Source: Cycas panzhihuaensis
Taxonomy: Eukaryota; Cycadophyta
Direction: 5' to 3'
NCBI GenBank assembly: GCA_023213395.1
Contig: CM041465.1
Location: forward strand, 157,673,741 to 157,737,740
DNA length: 64,000 nucleotides
A program made the position numbers and the translations under genes. Under the pieces are notes generated by a model that saw only the letters and a list, made by a program, of their open reading frames with translations, made no database searches and had not been told where the DNA came from. Of the stretch, positions 31,241 to 43,143 are shown in pieces (the stretch's first letter is position 1; each line of letters opens with the position of its first letter).

Positions 31241-31993
31241 GATGAAGACAAACTGTTTTGTGCATATCAGACATCCAAGGTTGATGAAACTTGGATTATT
31301 GATTCTGGAGCTTCACAACACATGACTGGAAGTGAAGAGCTCCTAACCGACATCAAGGAAGGCAAAGGTCAATCAGTGACCTTTGGGAACAATCAATCTA
31401 TTAAAATTTCTGGAGTAGGCACAATAACTCCATTTTCTTCTTCATCAAATCCTTCCTCCTCATTTCCCGATGGCAATGCCTATTTAATACCTTCAATGGA
31501 CAAAAACTTACTATCTGTTAGCAAGTTGGACAAGCAACAGATGAGTGTATTATTCAGAAACGGGAAATGTATAATCAGTGACAAAGAAGACCAAGTAGTA
31601 GCTGTTGGCTATGAGGATCAAGGCCTCTACAAATTGGATGCAAATAATATAACACTTGATTCTGCTTACTCTGGTTCCATTGTCACTCCTTACTTGTCCA
31701 AGATGCAACTTTGGCATCAACATGTAGGCCATTTGAGCTTAGACAATTTGAGGCAGATGATCAACAAGAACATGTTACATGGGCTTCCTAAGATTTATGG
31801 AACAAAATGTCTTTGTGAAGCGTGCATTATGGGAACTCAACATCGCTTGCCTTTCCCTAAAGGCAAAGCGTGGCGTGCATCACATCCTCTGCAGTTGGTA
31901 CATTCGGATTTGTGTGGACCTATGTCCACAACATCTTTTGTAGGAGCTTTGTATTATATCTCCTTCATTGATGACTTTTCTCACAAAGTCTAG
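31034..31993 (+). pseudogene. A3 protease and first part of integrase (320 codons)
   Basis: Open reading frame with ETWIIDSGASQHMTGSEELL, an intact D-S-G-A-S protease motif (about 31288-31340), then the SVTFGNNQSIKISGVGTITP region typical of Copia protease. GAG-pre-integrase follows (LWHQHVGHLSLDNLRQMINK, CLCEACIMGTQHRLPFPKGK), then the first integrase Asp in LVHSDLCGPM. It ends at a TGG-to-TAG stop (HKV-stop-VYF, 31991-31993). The best-preserved protease in the window. Confidence 0.9.
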
Positions 31994-32785
31994 GTCTACT
32001 TCATCAAACACAAATCTGAAGCATTTTCCAAGTTCAAAGAATTCAAGCTTGAAGTCGAAAATGAGTCTGGCCACTCAATCAAAACATTAAGGACAAACAA
32101 TGGAGGTGAATTTACATCAAATGAATTCATTCAATACTGCAAGGATAATGACATTCGGAGACAACTGACTATACCTCACACTCCTCAACAAAATGGAGTC
32201 TCCGAACAAATGAACAGAACTTTGGCCAATAAAGCCAAAGCTATGATGCATGCACAAGGACTCACTCGAGCTTACTGGGCAGAATCATTTCACACAGCTG
32301 CCTATGTGGCCAATCGCAGTCCTACTATAGCAGTCACCAACATGACACCCGAGGAGGCATGGTCTGGCAAAAAGCCTACTGTCAGCCATTTGAGGACTTT
32401 TGGGTGCACTGCTTATATGCACATTCTCAATCAGCAAAGGAAGAAATTAGACAAGCATAGTCTGAAATGCATCTTTGTAGGATATGCCATTCACAGCAAA
32501 GCCTACAAGTTGTATGATCCCATAAGAAAGAAAATGCATCTCTCAAGAGATGTCATCTTTGCTGAAGAAGATCACAAGAAGTTGCAAACAACATCCATGC
32601 AACCTCCCATTGACAAAGGCAAGAAGATTGTTGAGGCCTTCCTTCCCTCTCAATCCTCTACACCATGTACATCATCTACTCCTGCTGGTCTGTCTACTTC
32701 AACTGAATTTGCTCCACTTGATCCAAGCACATCTTCTGTTGACCAACCACTTAGACCAGAAGATCTTGAGGTTTAAGTAACTTCG
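31994..32785 (+). pseudogene. A3 integrase, second part, and linker
   Basis: Continues YFIKHKSEAFSKFKEFKLEV, then LRTNNGGEFTSNEF, in which the second catalytic Asp is Asn as in element B. GVSEQMNRTLANKAKAMMHA keeps the catalytic Glu. ORF 32210-32776 covers TPEEAWSGKKPTVSHLRTFG, KCIFVGYAIHSKAYKLYDPI and the Ser/Thr/Pro-rich linker LPSQSSTPCTSSTPAGLSTS, ending in a stop after LRPEDLEV. Confidence 0.88.
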
Positions 32786-34455
32786 ATTCAAAAGTTACCC
32801 AAATGGTACACACAAACAGTTTAGGATGGCCACATCATTGAAGAAAAACGTCCATCTAAATATCAGCAGCAGACCAATTATGCACTTATGGCTGAAGTGC
32901 TTTGTGTTGACGAGCCTTCCACTTTTGAGGAGGCTTCTAAAAATGAAAATTGGAAGGTTGCCATGGATGAAGAAATCCATTCTATTGAAAAGAATGGTAC
33001 TTGGAATTTGGTTGAATTGCCTAAACACAAACAGGCAATCAGTTGCAAATGGGTGTACAAGACCAAATTCCATTCTGATGGTTCACTTAAACGGCAGAAG
33101 GCCCGCCTTGTGGCAAAAGGATTTAAACAAAAAGAAGGCATAGACTATGAGGAGACTTTTGCACCAGTGGCGAATATGAATACCATCAGACTCATTTTGG
33201 CCTTAACTGCTCAATGCAAATGGCCAGTTTATCAGATGGACGTGAGGAGCGCCTTTTTTAATGGCGATCTTCAGGAGGAGGTATATTTGGAGCAACGTCT
33301 CGGATACAAAGTACAAGGCAAGGAGCATTTTGTATATCGCCTAAAAAAGGTGTTATATAGCTTGAAACAAGCTCCTAGAGCATGGTACTCAAAGATCGAT
33401 GATTACTTCTTGAGACATGGGTTTCATCGATCTACTTCAAATCCTAATCTGTATATAAAACATGAAGAGAACCATGTAATTTTTGTTGCCTTGTATGTAG
33501 ATGACTTAGTGATCAGTGGTAGTGACACTAAGATGATTCACATTCTCCAAGATGACTTGAAGAGAAGCTTCGAGATGACAAATCTTGGACTTCTCCATTA
33601 CTTTTTAGGTTTTGAGATATGGCAACAGCCAAGCTATATCTTCATCTCCCAAGCGAAATATTCTTGGGACATTTTGCAGCGGTTCAGGATGCACGACTGC
33701 AAAACAACGCCTACGCCAATGGAGAATGGATCTAAGCTTACTCTCAATGAGGAAGCTGCACCGACAGATCCCACACTTTACCGGCAGTTGATTGGGAGTC
33801 TCATTTATCTCACCAACACTTGACTGGACATTTCATTTGCAATTGGGATTTGCTGACAATACATGTGTCAACCCAATCAGATACATTGGAATGCAGCCAA
33901 GCGCATACTTAAGTACATCAAAGGCACATTGCAGCATGGCCTTGAGTATGCACATAATGAGAACTTCACTTTGGAAGGGTTCTCAGATTCTGATTGGGCA
34001 GGTTGCCAAGATAGTAGGAGATCAACCTCGGGATACTGTTTTTCCCTTGGTTCGTGATTGTTTCGTAGAGTTGCAAGAAGCAACCCAATGTTACCTTGTC
34101 CTCCACCGAAGCAGAGTACAAAGCTGCAGTCGGCGTAGCTTGTGAGGCTATCTGGCTACGACGAATTCTTGGGGAACTTGGACTTGATCAGGGTCACCCC
34201 ACCAGGATACATTGCGACAATCAAAGTGTACTCAAGTTAGCCAAGAATCCAGTTTTTCATACGCGGACAAAAAACATCAAGGTTCACCATCACTTCATCA
34301 GAGAGTATCTGTAGAATGGTGAGATCAACCTCCAGTACAGACCTACAGAGGAGCAAACAGCAAACATCTTTACCAAGCCTCTTGGTAGAGAAAAGTTTGT
34401 AAAATTCAGAGATGGTCTTGGTGTCCGACTTAACATTGTAAACAATAAGGGGAGG
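32786..34455 (+). pseudogene. A3 reverse transcriptase and RNase H
   Basis: ORF 32888-33823 (311 codons) holds most of [82 protein letters not shown] and YVDD at 33494-33505, then FEMTNLGLLHYFLGFEIWQQ. It stops at CGA-to-TGA (NT-stop-LDISFAI). RNase H goes on in shifted frames: QHGLEYAHNENFTLEGFSDS at about 33930, TLSSTEAEYKAAVGVACEAI at about 34095-34155, CDNQSVLKLAKNPVFHTRTK near 34215. The PPT AATAAGGGGAGG is at 34444-34455. Confidence 0.9.
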
Positions 34456-35009
34456 TGTTAAACCTTATGTTTACATGTTAAGATATTGTACTTTAATTTT
34501 TATGTAATATGTGTACTTTTGTACTTTAGGGGTGACTTATCACTTAAGTGATAAAGTGCACACCCACATTCTTTCTAGTGACACAACGTTGTCGCTAAAG
34601 GGTCAAATGGACCCTCATGCATTTTTGCTCACATGAGAGCCCAAAAGGACACATGTCCTACATGCAAGGCATGTATCTTGGATGTTTGACACTTGTCAAA
34701 CATCCAAGGCCTTAGGTCTCTCATCTCACTCTATATAATGAGACCTCTTCTCATTGTCTCATAAGAGAGTTGGAGTTGTATTGTTATCTTTGTCGGTTGC
34801 TAATCAAACTGGTTATTCTTTGGAGGTTGGACCAATTCCAACTCCACATATTGGGTATCATTTTCTCTTGCTCCTTCATTTATGCTTTGTCTCTTATGCT
34901 TTCTCTTTACCTTGAGAATATTATACTTGTTAGTATTTGTGCTTCTAGAACTAGAGTGATCCTAGTTTCTAGATACTGGGACTATGAGGCCATCTAGCCT
35001 GTTTTCACA
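34456..35009 (+). repeat. A3 3' LTR (554 bp)
   Basis: TGTTAAACC to GTTTTCACA, single-copy hairpin at 34677-34708. Very similar to the 5' LTR apart from the 40-bp duplication there and a few point changes. Confidence 0.93.
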
Positions 35010-35814
35010 AAAACATGGGAGGCAAACCATACAATACACCAAACCTCCTCATCTGCATCAGGGTACCTGCTGTAGTGCAACTTAAGAGGGGTACACGAGA
35101 TAACCAGCTCTTGTTTCATACCATGATAAAGGCATAACGGATTTTAAGGCTTCTCGTCATAGACCTTTCCATCCACACTTCAAATTTCATCAAATACTTT
35201 ATCTCGTTTCCACATCAGACTTGTTCAGATATGCATACATGTTGAACCATCATCAAAATAGGCTATAAACCTTCATGCTAACATTAGTCAAACTAACCAA
35301 AGTATAACGGTCCATCATAACTGACAACCACTCATACAAACAACAAATTCTGAACCTCTTGTCACCTCAATCACATCTGATGCAACAGAACTCGAATATA
35401 CATGAATAAAACACACTCATTTCACTTGATAAATCACATATATATGAACTTTGTGCAATGATCTATGCCACACTAAAACAGTAACAGAGTTTGCTTCATT
35501 TGTAGCTAAGGTATCTCACTTAACTTGCCCTTCTTGCCCTCAAACTTGCCCAACAACCCTCTCTTATGTAAACCACATTCAAAGAGGTAACTTGTTGTCT
35601 CATCTCGCCCTGCTTTGCCCTTCTTCTCGCCCTCTTCACTCATCACACTCTCTTCTTCGCCCATAAAGGAAGCGTGCTTAATGCACTCTCTTCACCTCAA
35701 ATGGCCATTATCACCCAACTCACTCTCCCATGTACAACACACGTAAAAGAGCCTCAAACATTGCCTCATGCCTCCAACATCACCCATTAATGTTGTCATG
35801 CAAAACGCATGCAA
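35010..35814. other. C interior between A3 and A4, no gene recognised
   Basis: About 800 bp, pyrimidine-rich on the + strand around 35510-35690 (TTGCCCTTCTTGCCCTC, CTCGCCCTCTTCACTC). No Copia motif is visible on either strand. ORF 35451-35666 is low-complexity and not called. Confidence 0.5.
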
Positions 35815-35923
35815 GAAAGCACTCAATCGCCATTAAATAATCACCATCATACACCTCAAATCACCAACAGTTTCCTATAGACTGCCATATCACCTCATTG
35901 TCACCAAGAGATCACAAAATTGA
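35815..35923 (+). repeat. 109-bp direct repeat flanking A4, left copy
   Basis: Starts GAAAGCACTCAATCGCC and ends ATCACAAAATTGA. The same 109 bases, with one T/C difference, stand at 41620-41728 directly after the other end of A4. Confidence 0.93.
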
Positions 35924-36481
35924 GGCTAGATGGCCTCAACAGTCCCAAGATCTAGAAAAGAGTCTAGATGGCCTCAACAGTCCCAAGATTTAGAAACTAG
36001 GATCACTCTAGTTCTAGAAGCATAAAACACTAGCAAGTATAATAATCTCAAGGTAAAGAGAAAGCAAAGAGACAAAACATAAATGAAGGAGCAAGAGAAA
36101 ATGACATCCAATATGTGGAGTTGGAATTGGTCCAACCTCCAAAGAATGAACAATTTGATTAGCAAACTGACAGCATAACAATATAGCTCCAACTCTCTTA
36201 TGAGACAATGAGAAGAGGTCTCATTATATAGAGTGAGATGAGAAACCTAAGGCCTTCTAAGATACATGCCTTGCATGTTGGACATGTGTCCTTTTGGGCT
36301 CTCATGTGAGCAAAAATGCATGAGGGTCCATTTGACCCTTTAGTGACAACGTTATGTCACTAGAAAGAATGTGGGTGTGCACTTTATCACTTAAGTGATA
36401 AGTCACCCCTAAAGTAAAAAGTACACATATTACATGAAAATTAAAGTACAATATCTTAACATGTAAACATAAGGTTTAACA
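35924..36481 (-). repeat. A4 3' LTR with an irregular outer end
   Basis: Minus-strand start TGTTAAACC at 36481. At its other end the terminal CTTTTCACA is missing: the sequence reaches an altered CTTTTCTAGA around 35952-35961, then repeats about 38 bp of LTR end sequence (35922-35959) before the flank. The hairpin present in the 5' LTR is deleted here (near 36255). Confidence 0.88.
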
Positions 36482-37510
36482 CCCTCCTCATCGCTTACAA
36501 TGTTAAGTCGGACACCAAGATCATCTCTGAATTTTACAAACTTTTCTCTACCAAGAGGCTTAGTAAAGATGTCTGCATGCGCTCCTCTGAGGTCTATCTT
36601 TGGAGGTTGATCTCAGCATTCTGCACATGCTCTCTGATGAAGTGGTGGTGAACCTCGATGTGTTTTGTCCGCGTATGAAAGACTGGATTCTTAGCTAACT
36701 TGAGCACACTTTGATTGTCGCAATGTATCCCGGTGGGGTGACCCTGCTCAAGTCCAAGTTCCCCAAGAATCCGTCGTAGCCAGATAGCCTCACAAGTCAT
36801 ACCGACTGCACTTTGTACTGCTTGATGGATGACAAGGTAACATTGGGTTGCTTCTTGCAACTCCACGAAACAACTGCTAAACCAAGGGAAAAACAGTATC
36901 TCGAGGTTGATCTTTTGCTATCTTGACATCCAGCCCAATCAGAATCTGAGAACCCTTCCAGAGTGAAGTTCTCATTATGTGCATACTCAAGGCCATGCTG
37001 CAATGTGCCTTTGATGTACTTAAGTATGCATTTGGTTGCATTCCAAAGGTATCCGATTGGGTTGAGACATGTAACGTGAGCAAATCCCAAATCAGAAATG
37101 AAATGTCCAATGAGTGTTGGTGAGATAAATGAGACTCTAATCAATCGCCAAGAAAGTGTGGGATTCTGCAGTGCGACTTCCTCATTGAGAGTAAGCTTAG
37201 ATCCATTCTCCATAGCTACTACTTGGCCTTCTTTGTCACTGATTATACATTTTCCGTTTCTGAATAATACACTCATCTGTTGCTTGTCCAACTTGCTAAC
37301 AGATAGTAAGTTTTTGTCCATTGAAGGTATTAAATAGGCATTGCCATCAGGAAATGAGGAGGAAGGATTTGATGAAGAAGAAAATGGAGTTATTGTGCCT
37401 ACTCCATAAATTTTGACAGATTGATTATTCCCAAAGGTCACTGATTGACCTTTGCCTTCCTTGATGTTGGTGAGGAGTTCTTCACTTCTAGTCATGTGTT
37501 GTGAAGCTCT
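36482..37510 (-). pseudogene. A4 truncated pol: protease fused in frame to RNase H
   Basis: ORF 36797-37495 (232 codons) reads GVGTITPFSSSSNPSSSFPD and MSVLFRNGKCIISDKEGQVV from the protease region, then at 37212/37213 passes directly to MENGSKLTLNEE of RNase H. It goes on to QHGLEYAHNENFTLEGFSDS, SDWAGCQDSKRSTS and VTLSS; a frameshift then leads to CDNQSVLKLAKNPVFHTRTK (ORF 36594-36866). By comparison with A3 (31604-33718) 2,115 bp are lost, a multiple of three. The protease motif is spoiled (IIDFRASQHMTR for IIDSGASQHMTG). The PPT GATGAGGAGGG is next to the LTR. Confidence 0.9.
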
Positions 37511-38573
37511 AAAATCAATAATCCAAGTTTCATCAACCTTGGATGTCTGATATGCACAAAACAGTTTGTCTTCATCTGCAAACCGATTAGAGTGGCGTTG
37601 ATTGCCACCTCTGAAACCCCCCCTTCCTCTTTGACCTCCTCGATAGGCACCTCGATTTGGTCGAGGGGTTATTCTTCTTCTTGTTGTTCTTTGTTGAAAC
37701 TTTTGCTAATCTTGTTGACGTGGTACATTCTTTGCATCCGATTGGGATGACATGGTCATTCTTTCTTTGGCGTAGATCTGCTTGCTTTTTCCGACAATCA
37801 GGTGTTATGTGGCTAGGTTTGCCACAATAATGACATACAACATTGGTCCTTGAAGACCCAATGTTCATGTTCCCAAACTGCTTTGAGAGTGCAGGTTTGG
37901 GTTGTTGTTTGGCCTTTGAGTTGGCCATGAATGCACCTGATGTAGATGGTTCCTCCTCATTATCTTTAGGGTAGATTTGTTCTTCTTGAAGTAGCAGACT
38001 TTCAAATTCATTGAATGTCATAGTTTTGAGAGAACCATATCTTGTAGTAGACGAAATGAAGCCATTGTAGTCCTTGGGTAAAGCTTTGGTGATGGATGTG
38101 ATCAATTCATCTCTTGTAGCTGGATTACCTAGTGTATTCAGTTCATTACATACCTCCTTGATGGAGGAAAGAAAAGCCGACATGGGCTTTACAAACTTAA
38201 TAGAATACAATTTTGCCTTAACCATTAAAATGCGAGCTTCATATCACCTTTCATACAATGAGGACAAAGTGTCCCAAGCTTCCTTAAAAGTTTTAGCACA
38301 AGCAATATTCTGATTTACATGCACATCAACAATCATGTGAAGGAATGCCAAAGCGATTTCATCTTTGGCTTCCCAAGCAGCAAGTAAAGCATCATCAGGT
38401 TGCACAGTAACATTGCCATTGATAACAGGTGCTGGTCGAGGTAATCTCCCAGAAACATAACTCCAAAATTCGTTCATGATCAGCAAATTCTGAGTGAGTC
38501 TCTTCCATTCTTGATAATTATCTTGTCCTGTTAATCGAATGGTGCATGCTTTTAGCATGTTTATAGAAGCCAT
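37511..38573 (-). pseudogene. A4 gag (UBN2 type), nearly intact
   Basis: ATG complementary to 38571-38573 (MASINMLKACTIRLTG, DNYQEWKRLTQNLLIMNEFW). It runs without a break to SSLYER, where CGA-to-TGA gives a stop (about 38244), then ORF 37587-38225 (212 codons): MSAFLSSIKEVCNELNTLGN, ITKALPKDYNGFISSTTRYG, and the only fully intact family-A zinc knuckle CHYCGKPSHITPDC (37794-37835, CX2CX4HX4C). The Arg/Gly region PRPNRGAYRGG of the sister copies lies near 37640 in a shifted frame. Confidence 0.9.
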
Positions 38574-41051
38574 GTTTTAGTTATAAAAGCTTGAAGCTAG
38601 CAGATAACCTGGAAACTCAAAGCTTTCGTCGCTTAAGTTCCACCTTCTAACGAAACCAACAGTCCTGATCTTACTAGAAGATCCAACAATTGAATGGAAT
38701 GATGAGTGGTGGAGGACTAGGCTATGGAGTTGGTCCAACTCTGATCTTATAGAGGAGATCCAACAGTTGGCCAAGTTAAATCTAGGACAAGGCAGGTAGG
38801 GTTGATCTGCATAGACGTACCATGCTTTCCACAGGATTCTCGACCCCAATAACACCCTTTTGAACCTCCTTTCCCTCAAGAAACCTTAATTGTCGTGTCT
38901 TGGCCGTGCATTGGTTGGTCCCTTAAGGAATGCACCAAGCTTAAGGTTAATTTAGAGGCAAGGTTTGAACCTTTTTCGGGCCTCTCCAACAAGATTTAAG
39001 TCACTTTTTAGCAGTTTTTAAAGTGAACTTAGATTTCTTTTTGCTTGGAAAATGTACTTATGAGAATGCTTTGATTAAGCTTTACAGTGAAAGTGGCTTC
39101 AAGAGGAAGCAATGTAAGCACACCAATATGAACACTAGAAGTGTTTTTACAATGAGCACTTTAATGAAAATGTAGTGCTTTGTTGATCCAAGTAAGAAAC
39201 CAAATGCTTGATTACAATAAGTTTTGCAAAGTACTTTTTGAAAAAAAACTTAGTACTGAATGAAGTAAGGCAAAACTTGTGATGAAGATACAAGTGGGTT
39301 CCTTGTAATGCTGAAAAAGTGAAGGTAAGAGAACCACTTGCATGAAAATGGACATCAAGCACCAAGTGTTGGGACTTTAAATTAGTCCCAACGATCAAAA
39401 GGAGAAGTGATTTTTATTAAGTACAAAATGTTTTGAGCCCTCTTTGAGACTAAGGGCATTAGGTCACCATGCAAGGCACCTTAAAAGTGTTTTAAAAATT
39501 AGTGATAAATATCACTTTTCAATATGAAAACACTTAAAACCACTTCACTTAAAGTCAATTAACACCTGTTCAAAATAAACTAAGTGTTAAAAAACTTTTA
39601 AGAGCCAAAAACATAGGCTAAAATTTGAATTTTTTTGCAACTTGAACACGAAGGACACCACACAGGGAGCCTTTTAAAACATTAAAGCAAAAGTATTTTT
39701 GAGTCTTTAAATAAGTGAGTTCAAGTTAGTATTGGTGATTTAATGAAATCACTCAATACTTAGAAAATTTTTAGCTTCAAAAATACAAAAAAAGATGATT
39801 TTTCTCTTAATAAATTTAAGCTAAGGTCACTATGCAAAGTGCCTTGATTTGTAAAATTGACTTAATAAAGAGAAGAAAATCACTTTTAATGTATAAAAAT
39901 GCTTGAAAGAGACTTGATTTAGTCTTAAATAAAGTCGGAAAATAAAAATTCACTAAATACCCTTTTAATTTTGGGTTAAAAAGTGATTTTTTGATGATTA
40001 AATGACTTTAGAAAGGACTTTAGAGTAACCAAAGTTATAAAAAAGGGAATATTCATTGAATATTCCCTTTTTTAATAACCCAAAGTTCAAAATCTAAAGT
40101 ATCAAAAAATGGTTTTTGAAAAAAGTTAAGAAAAAAATCCGAATTTTGAAACACGCCGAACGGTGGCGAAGGTCGGGCGGCGGCCGTAGAGATGCAGATG
40201 TTCGGATCTCCTCACTGAAAGCTCGGTTCGGGCTAAAATTTCAGCCACAAGGGCGCAGTACCCATACCAATGTTTCTCTGAAGTTTGAGCACTGAGGTGA
40301 TTATTGAGAAGGCGGGTTTCAAGTTTATGGAGGGCTCTCACATCCTTTGTTAAGCGGCAGCTATCTGTTGTGTGGGGTTCAAAACCACCGCAATAATCAA
40401 CTGGACTTCTTCTTTGAGCATCCTCCACTTTGCGATGTCGGATTTTGGACAGCAAGCTTAGTATGAGTAAAAGCAGGTGAACTAACTCGGTTTTGATGAA
40501 AAATTCACGAAAATAGTGAAAATGCCTGCCTTGCTAAGTATCTTCACAGATTAATTTCAGATTATAGATTATAACTTGAGAGCTGATTTTCAGTGAAAAA
40601 CACACTGAATAAAAACAACACTAAGGGTTTTGAGTTCCTTAGTGGGGTTTGAGGGCTGAAAATGGCCCAGAAACTGTTCACTGCTTGCAAAAGGTTTAAA
40701 AACTTGAAACAGACTTCATTAAAGAGTTTCAGTGAGCTGCATAATATGCTAGCACCTGAACTATGAGAAGAAACAGCTCAGAAATTTTGATTTTTAATGA
40801 GAAAACCATGGAAAACGGGAGTACTTTGCTAAAAAACCTTGTAAGAAATCTGAAAAAAAAAAAAATTCAGATTTGAGTAAAGCTCCTCCTTCTAAAAATA
40901 CTCCAGCAAAGTCTTGAACCTGCAAGAAAAATCTTCAAAACAAACCTTGGATCGCCTTCGGAGTGTGAAGGTCGTCACCAAGGGTTTGTATGCTTTCTTC
41001 AAATCTCCTTGAGCAGCTGCAAACCCGAGCAGGAGGAGCTAGTCTCCTCTT
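38574..41051 (-). other. A4 leader (2.5 kb, non-coding) with three hairpins
   Basis: Parallel to the A3 leader. Hairpin units on the minus strand lie at 39825-39843, 39653-39671 and 39462-39480, with the same 172/191-nt spacing. A G/C-richer segment with ORF 40126-40455 is not matched by an ORF in A3 or A5. Confidence 0.8.
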
Positions 41052-41063
41052 GCTCTGATACCA
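41052..41063 (-). promoter_or_regulatory. A4 primer-binding site (initiator tRNA-Met)
   Basis: The minus strand reads TGGTATCAGAGC two bases after the LTR. Confidence 0.95.
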
Positions 41064-41065
41064 AA

Positions 41066-41619
41066 TGTGAAAAGAGGCTAGATGGCCTCAACAGTCCCAA
41101 GATCTAGAAACTAGGATCACTCTAGTTCTAGAAGCATAAAACACTTGCAAGTATAATATTCTCAAGGTAAAGAGAAAGCAAAGAGACAAAACATAAATGA
41201 AGGAGCAAGAGAAAATGATAGACAATATGTGGAGTTGGAATTGGTCCAACCTCCAAAGAATGAACAGTTTGATTAGCAAACTGATAGCATAACAATACAA
41301 CTCCAACTCTCTTATGAGACAATGAGAAGAGGTCTCATTATATGGAGTGAGATGAGAAACATAAGGCCTTGGATGTTTGACAAGTGTCAAACATCCAAGA
41401 TACATGCCTTGCATGTTGGACATGTGTCCTTTTGGGCTCTCATGTGAGCAAAAATGCATGAGGGTCCATTTGACCCTTTAGGGACAACGTTGTGTCACTA
41501 GAAAGAATGTGGGTGTGCACTTTATCACTTAAATGATAAGTCACCCCTAAAGTAAAAAGTACACATACTACATGAAAATTAAAGTACAATATCTTAACAT
41601 GTAAACATAAGGTTTAACA
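41066..41619 (-). repeat. A4 5' LTR (554 bp)
   Basis: The minus strand reads TGTTAAACC to CTTTTCACA, with an intact hairpin at 41368-41399 and a palindrome carrying one mismatch. Confidence 0.93.
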
Positions 41620-41728
41620 GAAAGCACTCAATCGCCATTAAATAATCACCATCATACACCTCAAATCACCAACAGTTCCCTATAGACTGCCATATCACCT
41701 CATTGTCACCAAGAGATCACAAAATTGA
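41620..41728 (+). repeat. 109-bp direct repeat flanking A4, right copy
   Basis: Same as 35815-35923 apart from AGTTCCC versus AGTTTCC. It starts at the base after the LTR end ACA. Confidence 0.93.
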
Positions 41729-43131
41729 AGCCGTATAAAATATATTTAGGCCGCTTTTAAAAGTATATACTTTCATCAAGATGCCAAAATAAAGATACTG
41801 AAAAGGGCATCAAATGATGAGAAAGTATATCAAAAAAAAAGGTACCAATATATCAAAGTAACCTTAATCAAAACGACAAAAGGTGAATAGCAACTTCATA
41901 AGATCATTTAACTTTGAAATGAAATCAAAGTATAAAAGGACTTTATGAAAAGGCGTACCAATATCAAAATATGATATCAACATATATATTTATAAAGTCT
42001 CAAATCAAAATTGACTTTATAAAAACGTAATCTTATATGGCGATGCAATGGGCGATATGAAAATCTATCAAAATATGTCAAATATTATTGGTATGGCATG
42101 GTTGCGAACAATATAAAAACGACGACAGATTTATCAAAATAACTCACAGGTGAAAATGTATATCCATTAACGACTTTATTTGATAGCTGCCAACTGTAAC
42201 ATATCCCAGTATATCATGCGACTGCAATGTACATCACGGCGGGTAGCGGATCACAAATAATTTACATGCAGGGGCGACTCATCACGTAGCTACTGAAATA
42301 TTTCAAATGGGCGACGGGAAATATATATATCTACGCGAGCAATGCTTGCAATGCAAAGCATCATATCATCACACAGATCGATCATGCAGAGAATTCAACA
42401 TATAGATGGGCGATGCTAAGTATAATCACGCAGGCTAGATGATATTTCAATGGCGAATTATATATAATAAGGGGTGGCTGCAATAATACAACTTGGGTGA
42501 TTTGAAATCTTCACGCAAAAGTGATATACAGCAATGGGCGACATCATTCAGTTGACATGTAGATACATAATAACAACAAATGAAAATAAATCCTTCAAAC
42601 CCTAAGATTTATCAACCAGATGATCAAATATATCATTTTAATTAATATAAGATCATACCTTGAATATTTGACTGTATTTTCATGACTTACGGCTCTGCAA
42701 CTGGCTTATGGCTGACTGCAACTCTCCCAAGAGGATGCCACGTTGGTTACTGGCTCTCCAATGGCTTCTACAAGGCACCGTGGGCTGCAAATAAACACTC
42801 CACGAATGGTTATGCTCTTTACGTAGCTGCAAGCTCAATGGCATCGTCAACAAATAGATCCGACACCTTTAGTAAGCTCAAACAAGCATCTATGGTTGGC
42901 AACGAACTAACCGGGCCTTTAAAACACCTTGAACTTGTCTGCACACCTCCGTAGGGCTTAGAAATTCTGCAAAAACAAGTCAAAAGGCACCAAGATTCAC
43001 CAACCATCATCTACACCTCCGTGGAAGTTTTGCAGAGTCGTCGGACATGCCAATTCAGGGTAAGCCAACATGAAGTGGCACTTCTGATTGGACCATCCGA
43101 AAATGATTCTCTGCTTGTGCACGGCCCACAA
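41729..43131 (-). other. C leader, no gene recognised
   Basis: 1.4 kb between A4 and the C primer site. The left part is AT-rich with repeated ATATCAAAAT/AAGTATAT-like words; the part from 42680 on is more balanced, as in the leaders of other Copia elements here. ORF 42682-42954 (+) has no recognisable domain and is on the wrong strand for C. Confidence 0.55.
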
Positions 43132-43143
43132 GCTCTGATACCA
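43132..43143 (-). promoter_or_regulatory. C primer-binding site (initiator tRNA-Met)
   Basis: The minus strand reads TGGTATCAGAGC directly after the LTR end. Confidence 0.93.

Larger units (their letters stand above)
27221..35009 (+). mobile_element. Copia family-A element A3, complete, inside C
   Basis: 7,789 bp with LTRs 27221-27814 and 34456-35009, primer site, 2.4-kb leader, gag, pol and PPT. Flanks are AAACC (27216-27220) and AAAAC (35010-35014), an imperfect 5-bp duplication differing at one base. Closest to A4. Coding regions are long but interrupted by a handful of stops and indels. Confidence 0.93.
35924..41619 (-). mobile_element. Copia family-A element A4, reverse, internally deleted, inside C
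   Basis: 5,696 bp. The 5' LTR (41066-41619), primer site, leader and gag look like A3, but pol jumps from protease straight into RNase H, so integrase and RT are missing. The 3' LTR end is irregular, and a 109-bp direct repeat flanks the element in place of 5 bp. It could only have moved with proteins from another copy. Confidence 0.93.

Noticed and set aside
27216-35014. Perfect target duplication for A3
   Set aside because: The flanks are AAACC and AAAAC, one base apart, so I report an imperfect duplication and do not claim an exact one.
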